NCBI RefSeq assembly: GCF_000025005.1
Contig: NC_013526.1
Span: forward strand, 124,001-188,000
Length of the DNA: 64,000 bases
From: Thermobaculum terrenum ATCC BAA-798
GTDB taxonomy: Bacteria; Chloroflexota; Chloroflexia; Thermobaculales; Thermobaculaceae
Reading direction: 5' to 3'
A program made the translations under genes and the position numbers. Positions 59,970 through 64,000 of the stretch are shown piece after piece. Every line of letters begins with the position of its first letter. Position 1 is the first letter of the stretch. The notes beneath the pieces were generated by a model. The model did no database searches. It was not told the origin of the DNA and saw nothing but the letters and a program-made list of their open reading frames with translations.

Positions 59970-60823
59970 GCAAGGAGAGGCACGGCAGAAAGCTGAGAGG
60001 TAACATCCTGGTCTATCTGGTGTGGGTACTGTCCACGCTGCTCACGCTGTTGCCGATCTACTGGTTGTTCTTGGTGTCCATCCGCAGCAGAGTACAGCTG
60101 TTCGGGACGCCTTCGCTGATGATTCACGGCGTGTACACAGATAACTACGCGAGCTTCTTCGGAGATGCCACCTTCCGGAGGTACCTGATCAACTCGATCA
60201 TGGTATCCACCTCCAACGCCATCCTCGTGGCTGTCCTGGCGGTGATGGCTACTTATGCACTGTCCCGCTGGCGGCTGCAGGGGGAGCAGAACATCTTCTT
60301 CTGGACGATCACCAACAGGATGGCTCCCCCGGCGGCCTTCCTGCTGCCGCTCTTCCTGCTGTTCACCAGAGTGTTCAAGTTCGGGGGCTGGGATCTGTTC
60401 GATACCCGCCTTGGGCTCATCCTCTTCTACACGGTGTTCAACCTCCCGTTCGCCATCTGGCTCCTCAAGGGCATAATCGACAGCATCCCCATCGAGCTGG
60501 ATGAGGCGGCCATGGCCGACGGTGCGGACGTAAAGACAGTGTTGCTGAGGATAATAGTGCCACTTGCAGCACCAGGGATAGCCATCAGCGCCATCTTCAG
60601 CTGGGTGTTCTCCTGGAACGAGTATCTGCTAGCTGCCACACTCACCAGCGTCAATGCCCGCACGATCACTACTGGTCTGGCAGAATTCGTGACCGTCACC
60701 GGCACGAACTGGGGCGAGATGGCGGCGGTGTCCATGGTGGCTCTGCTGCCGGCTTTGATCTTCCTGGCGCTCGTGCAGCGCTACATAGTGATGGGGCTCA
60801 CTTTCGGAGCTGTAAAGGAGTAG
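59966..60823 (+). CDS. CUT1 ABC transporter permease (MalG/UgpE type), polyol operon
   Basis: This 285-residue membrane protein has a first helix [20 protein letters not shown]. The EAA-type loop is [19 protein letters not shown], and the C-terminal GLTFGAVKE is typical of MalG-like subunits. The start overlaps the preceding stop. It is followed after 4 bp by a small membrane protein gene, and together they resemble the glycerol/polyol type of CUT1 transporter that carries an extra small subunit. Confidence 0.93.
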   Translation: MSKERHGRKLRGNILVYLVWVLSTLLTLLPIYWLFLVSIRSRVQLFGTPSLMIHGVYTDNYASFFGDATFRRYLINSIMVSTSNAILVAVLAVMATYALSRWRLQGEQNIFFWTITNRMAPPAAFLLPLFLLFTRVFKFGGWDLFDTRLGLILFYTVFNLPFAIWLLKGIIDSIPIELDEAAMADGADVKTVLLRIIVPLAAPGIAISAIFSWVFSWNEYLLAATLTSVNARTITTGLAEFVTVTGTNWGEMAAVSMVALLPALIFLALVQRYIVMGLTFGAVKE

Positions 60824-60827
60824 GCTC

Positions 60828-61046
60828 ATGATGAGTGCAAAGGGCTTCGTCCCCCCGGAGGAGCATGAGGGACGCAAGGGCTTCCTGCCCATAGAGACCA
60901 ACCTGTTCGACAGGGTGTTCATCAGTTTGGTGTTGTTGGTGGCTATACACCTCTTCTGGATGAGGTTCGTGGAGTCGGTGCTGCCCATCTGGATCGCTAC
61001 GCTGATTTCGTTGATAATGGGGGCCGTGATAGTCACCAAAGGCTGA
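60828..61046 (+). CDS. Small membrane protein of the polyol transporter operon (DUF2160-like)
   Basis: This 72-residue protein has a polar N-terminus with a FVPPEEHEGRKGFLPIETN segment. It has two probable membrane helices, VFISLVLLVAIHLFWM (about 29-44) and LPIWIATLISLIMGAVIV (about 51-68). Small membrane proteins of this kind, DUF2160 in proteobacterial glycerol systems, accompany polyol ABC transporters; I am comparing by context and shape, not by clear sequence identity. AAAGGAG lies at 60814-60820. ATG 60828 or 60831 may be the start. It might assist permease assembly or polyol specificity. Confidence 0.7.
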   Translation: MMSAKGFVPPEEHEGRKGFLPIETNLFDRVFISLVLLVAIHLFWMRFVESVLPIWIATLISLIMGAVIVTKG

Positions 61047-61064
61047 GACCGGAAGGAGGAGAGT

Positions 61065-62156
61065 ATGTCTGACGATCTGCCCACGAGCATGAGGGCGGTG
61101 GTGTGCCATGGCCCCGAGGACTACAGGCTGGAGGAGCTGCCCGTGCCCCGGCCGGGCCCGGGCGAGGTGCTGGTGCGCGTGCCGGCGGTCGGGATCTGCG
61201 CCAGCGACCTGAAGTGCTACACGGGCGCGCCCATGTTCTGGGGTGATGAGCATCGCGTGGGCTACTGCCAGCCCCCGGTGGTGCCCGGGCACGAGTTTGT
61301 GGGCTATGTGGTGGCGCTGGGTGAGGGGGCCGGCGAGAAGTACGGCCTCCAGGTGGGGGGCCTGGCGGTCTCCGAGCAGATAGTGCCGTGCTGGCGGTGC
61401 AGGTTCTGCAGGCGGGGCCAGTACTGGATGTGCCAGCAGCACGATGTGTACGGCTTCAGGCAGAGAACCTTCGGCGCCATGGCTGAGTACATGCTGTGGC
61501 CGGCCGATGCCATCAACCACAAGGTGCCGCCCGACGTCCCTCCCCATCACGCGGCCTTCATAGAGCCGCTGGCGTGCGCCATCCACGCCGTCGACAGGGG
61601 GGAGATAAAGTTCGAGGACGTCGTGGTGATCGCTGGCGCTGGGCCCCTGGGGCTCGGCATGGTCGCCGCGGCGCGGATGAGAAACCCTCGGCTGCTGGTG
61701 GTCGTCGATCTGGAGGATCGGCGCCTGGAGGTGGCCCGCAGGTGCGGGGCGGACCTCACCCTCAACCCCTCCAAGGTGGACGTGGTGGAGGAGGTGCTGG
61801 GGCTCACGGAGGGTTACGGCTGCGACGTGTACATAGAGGCCACGGGGCACCCGGCGGCGGTGGAGCAGGGCCTGCGGATGATCCGCAAGCTGGGCACCTT
61901 CGTGGAGTTCAGCGTGATGCGGGAGCCCGTCACCGTGGACTGGACGATCATCGGCGATACGAAGGAGCTGAACATCCACGGCGCCCACCTCGGCCCTTAC
62001 TGCTACCCCATAGCGATCGACATGATCCGCAAGGGCAGGCTGCCGTTGGACGAGATCGTCACCCACAGGCTCCCCCTGGAAGATTTCCACAGGGGGATAG
62101 AGATCATGATGTCGCGCGAGCACTCGATCAAGGTGGTGCTCGAGCCCAACGCTTGA
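61065..62156 (+). CDS. eltD: Zinc-dependent erythritol/L-threitol dehydrogenase-like enzyme
   Basis: This 363-residue MDR protein has catalytic-zinc segments GICASDLKCYTGAP and VPGHEFVGYV, and structural-zinc cysteines in VPCWRCRFCRRGQYWMCQ. The Rossmann part is IAGAGPLGLGM. The segments MFWGDEHRVGY, EQIVPCW, DVYGFRQRTFGAMAEYM and GAHLGPYCYPIAID match my recollection of erythritol/L-threitol dehydrogenases. It would oxidise a tetritol to a ketose such as erythrulose with NAD. It sits 18 bp after the small membrane-protein gene. Other polyol substrates are possible. Confidence 0.8.
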   Translation: MSDDLPTSMRAVVCHGPEDYRLEELPVPRPGPGEVLVRVPAVGICASDLKCYTGAPMFWGDEHRVGYCQPPVVPGHEFVGYVVALGEGAGEKYGLQVGGLAVSEQIVPCWRCRFCRRGQYWMCQQHDVYGFRQRTFGAMAEYMLWPADAINHKVPPDVPPHHAAFIEPLACAIHAVDRGEIKFEDVVVIAGAGPLGLGMVAAARMRNPRLLVVVDLEDRRLEVARRCGADLTLNPSKVDVVEEVLGLTEGYGCDVYIEATGHPAAVEQGLRMIRKLGTFVEFSVMREPVTVDWTIIGDTKELNIHGAHLGPYCYPIAIDMIRKGRLPLDEIVTHRLPLEDFHRGIEIMMSREHSIKVVLEPNA

Positions 62157-62195
62157 AGTACAGGAGATGCTAGCTCAGAAAGGAGAGGCGAGCCA

Positions 62196-63224
62196 ATGCG
62201 TAACGAAGCAGCAGTGCTCTACGGTCCGCACGACGTGCGCCTGGAGGAGCGGCCAGTGCCTGTGCCAGGGCCACGGGAGGTGCTGGTGGAGGTCAGGTCC
62301 GTGGGCGTGTGCGGCTCCGACGTACATTACTACGAGCATGGCAGGATAGGTAGCTTCGTCGTTGAGCAGCCCCTGGTGCTGGGGCATGAGTCCATGGGCG
62401 TGGTGGTTGGCCTGGGCAGCGAGGTCACGAAGCACCATGTGGGCGAGAGGGTGGCGCTGGAGCCGGGCGTGCCGTGCGGCACCTGCCGGGAGTGCCGTGC
62501 CGGCAGGTACAACCTGTGCCCGTACGTCAAGTTCTTCGCGACCCCTCCGGTGGACGGGGCCTTCGCGAGGTACGTCACCATCCACGAGGACTTCGCCTAC
62601 GCCCTGCCCGATGAGATCTCGGACGATGCCGGCGCGCTGGTGGAGCCGGTCTCGGTGGGGCTGTGGGCGTGCAGGAAGGCGCGGCTGCGAGGCGGGGAGC
62701 ACGTGCTGGTGACCGGTGCCGGCCCGATCGGCCTGCTCGCCATGCAGGCGGCCTTCGCTCTGGGGGCTGCCAGGGTGACGGTGACCGACGTGGTCGACGA
62801 GCGCCTGCAGTTCGCCCGCAAGGTCGGAGCGACGGCCACGGTCAACGTCCGCAGCACACCCCTCGTCGAGGCCGGGGTCGAGGCCGACGTCCTCATAGAG
62901 TGCTCCGGCAGCCCCACCGCGGTCGCCGATGGCCTGAGGTGCCTCCGTCCCGCGGGTACGGCTGTGTTGGTGGGCATGGGGCCCGGGGAGACGGTCGAGA
63001 TACCTGTGGCGTACCTGCAGCAGCACGAGATCTGGCTCACCGGCACCTTCCGGTACGCCAACACCTATCCCGACGCCATCGAGCTGATCCGGGCAGGCAA
63101 GATACGCCCTGAGGAGATCATCACCGGGCATTACCCGCTCGCCGAGGCCGAGAGCGCGATGCAGGCGACCAGGCGGGACCCCTCCCAGGTCAAGGTCATG
63201 GTGCTGCCCCAGCTGGAGGCCTAG
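62196..63224 (+). CDS. Zinc-dependent sorbitol/xylitol-dehydrogenase-like enzyme
   Basis: This 342-residue MDR enzyme has a catalytic zinc region CGSDVHYYEHGRIG (near 36-49) and LGHESMGVVV with the zinc Glu/His. The structural-zinc loop is PCGTCRECRAGRYNLC (near 94-109), and the Rossmann motif VTGAGPIGLLAM follows. KFFATPPVDGAFARYV is characteristic of sorbitol and xylitol dehydrogenases. It oxidises polyols to ketoses with NAD. AAAGGAGAGG precedes ATG 62196. Two different polyol dehydrogenases in one operon suggest that the imported polyol is processed in successive steps or that the system handles several polyols. Confidence 0.9.
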   Translation: MRNEAAVLYGPHDVRLEERPVPVPGPREVLVEVRSVGVCGSDVHYYEHGRIGSFVVEQPLVLGHESMGVVVGLGSEVTKHHVGERVALEPGVPCGTCRECRAGRYNLCPYVKFFATPPVDGAFARYVTIHEDFAYALPDEISDDAGALVEPVSVGLWACRKARLRGGEHVLVTGAGPIGLLAMQAAFALGAARVTVTDVVDERLQFARKVGATATVNVRSTPLVEAGVEADVLIECSGSPTAVADGLRCLRPAGTAVLVGMGPGETVEIPVAYLQQHEIWLTGTFRYANTYPDAIELIRAGKIRPEEIITGHYPLAEAESAMQATRRDPSQVKVMVLPQLEA

Positions 63225-63227
63225 CGG

Positions 63228-64000
63228 ATGCCCAGGTACAGGGTGCTGCTGCTCGAGCCGATCCACGAGAGCGGCATGCGCAAGCTGGCGGAGCACGTCG
63301 AGCTGGTGCTGGCCGATGGCCTGGACGAGGAGGCGCTGTGCCGGCAGGTGAGGGGCGTCCATGCCTTGGTGGTGAGGGCCGGCGGGAGGATCACGCGGAG
63401 GGTGCTGGAGGCGGCGGATAGCCTCCGGGTGATAGGCCGGCACGGCGTGGGCCTGGACAACATCGACCTGGAGGCGGCCCGCGAGCTGGGCGTGGCCGTG
63501 GTGTACACCCCTCTGGCCAACGCCGAGTCGGTCGCCGAGCACGCGGTGGGGATGATGCTGGCGCTCGCCAAGCGGCTGCGGGAGGGCGATGCGGCGCTGC
63601 GCAGGGGCGAGTGGGGCGCCCGCTACTCGCTCACGGGCAGGGAGCTGCTCGGCAAGGCCCTGGGCGTGGTGGGCATGGGCAGGATAGGTCGCCGCGTGGC
63701 CGAGATCTGCTCCCTGGCCTTCTCGATGGAGGTGATGTTCCACGACGTCGTGGAGCCCCAGCTGCCGCCCGGCCTGCGGGCGATCAGGGTGGACCTGGAG
63801 GAGCTGCTGTCCAGGGCGGACTTCGTCAGCCTCCACGTGCCCTTGCTCCCGTCCACGTACCACATGCTGGGGGAGAGGGAGCTGAGGCTCATGCCCAGCA
63901 CCTCGTGCCTGGTGAACACCTCCAGGGGTGGGGTGGTGGACCAGGACGCTCTGGCCAAGGCGTTGCGCGAGGGCTGGATCGCCGGGGCGGCGCTGGACGT
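63228..64000 (+). CDS. D-2-hydroxyacid dehydrogenase, 3'-truncated by the window end
   Basis: The frame opens at ATG 63228, 3 bp after the preceding stop, and is open to the last base; about 257 codons are visible. It starts MPRYRVLLLEPIHESGMRKL, with RHGVGLDNIDLEAARELGV near 80-98. The Rossmann motif VVGMGRIGRRVAEICS lies near 145-160, and NTSRGGVVDQDALAKAL (catalytic Arg) near 226-242. It resembles phosphoglycerate-dehydrogenase-like enzymes and its relative at 4619-5578. In this polyol operon it probably reduces or oxidises a 2-hydroxyacid derived from the polyol. Confidence 0.9.
   Translation, partial: MPRYRVLLLEPIHESGMRKLAEHVELVLADGLDEEALCRQVRGVHALVVRAGGRITRRVLEAADSLRVIGRHGVGLDNIDLEAARELGVAVVYTPLANAESVAEHAVGMMLALAKRLREGDAALRRGEWGARYSLTGRELLGKALGVVGMGRIGRRVAEICSLAFSMEVMFHDVVEPQLPPGLRAIRVDLEELLSRADFVSLHVPLLPSTYHMLGERELRLMPSTSCLVNTSRGGVVDQDALAKALREGWIAGAALD

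Overview
The window is GC-rich and densely packed, with short intergenic gaps, ATGA-type overlaps and frequent GTG/TTG starts. Arg is often AGG and Ile often ATA. Several features point to a thermophilic bacterium, most likely a Chloroflexota/Thermomicrobia-type organism: a double-thioredoxin protein disulfide oxidoreductase, type 2 isopentenyl diphosphate isomerase, carotenoid genes, many CUT1 sugar transporters, a HemQ-type coproheme decarboxylase and UvsE. My best guess is a Thermobaculum-like replicon, but that is recollection of similar gene content, not a search result. I see no rRNA, tRNA, CRISPR array, transposase or phage gene.

Layout. (A) 1-9346: end of a sugar-binding protein and two CUT1 permeases, then an overlapping catabolic operon (GHMP kinase, cyclase-family hydrolase, ribulose-phosphate epimerase-like protein, D-2-hydroxyacid dehydrogenase, SDR, a D-apionate-lactonase-like protein, zinc dehydrogenase). 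A degenerate response regulator converges on it. (B) 10210-11751: a secreted four-domain repeat protein. (C) 12055-23746: an iron island. It holds a siderophore ABC system (tandem-domain binding lipoprotein, FhuF-like reductase, two FecCD permeases, ATPase), then a lipoprotein plus FTR1-type iron permease, a hydantoinase/oxoprolinase-family protein, a small anchored protein and a Crp-type regulator. (D) 23762-28370: WYL regulator, small orphan protein and a CUT1 transporter. (E) 28426-30708: UvsE, a small membrane protein and a CarH-like B12/light regulator. (F) 30719-33142: a SipW-like signal peptidase fused to a large extracytoplasmic region, with two candidate secreted substrates. (G) 33282-37132: HemQ, GNAT, GH15 and CsbD genes. 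(H) 37141-49881: a rhamnoside-utilisation operon (CUT1 transporter, GH78, AraA-type isomerase, GH106-like enzyme) with a divergent DeoR regulator. (I) 49994-55533: carotenoid operon (fni, crtI, crtB, UbiA-type lycopene elongase/hydratase candidate) and a convergent glycosyltransferase. (J) 55602-56294: protein disulfide oxidoreductase. (K) 56304-64000: a polyol operon (SorC regulator, CUT1 transporter with a small membrane protein, erythritol/L-threitol-type and sorbitol-type dehydrogenases, truncated D-2-hydroxyacid dehydrogenase).

How they work together. The four CUT1 transporters contain no ATPase gene, so a shared MsmX/UgpC-type ATPase elsewhere is expected. The rhamnosidases lack signal peptides, so glycosides are probably imported intact and cleaved in the cytoplasm. 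The most novel-looking locus is A, where a lactonase of the apionate type sits with enzymes that do not match the published apiose/apionate routes. Modules F and E (CarH-like regulator near UvsE, and a carotenoid operon in the same window) also deserve attention. Promoters, operators and starts below were read by eye; homology statements rest on remembered family motifs, not on searches.
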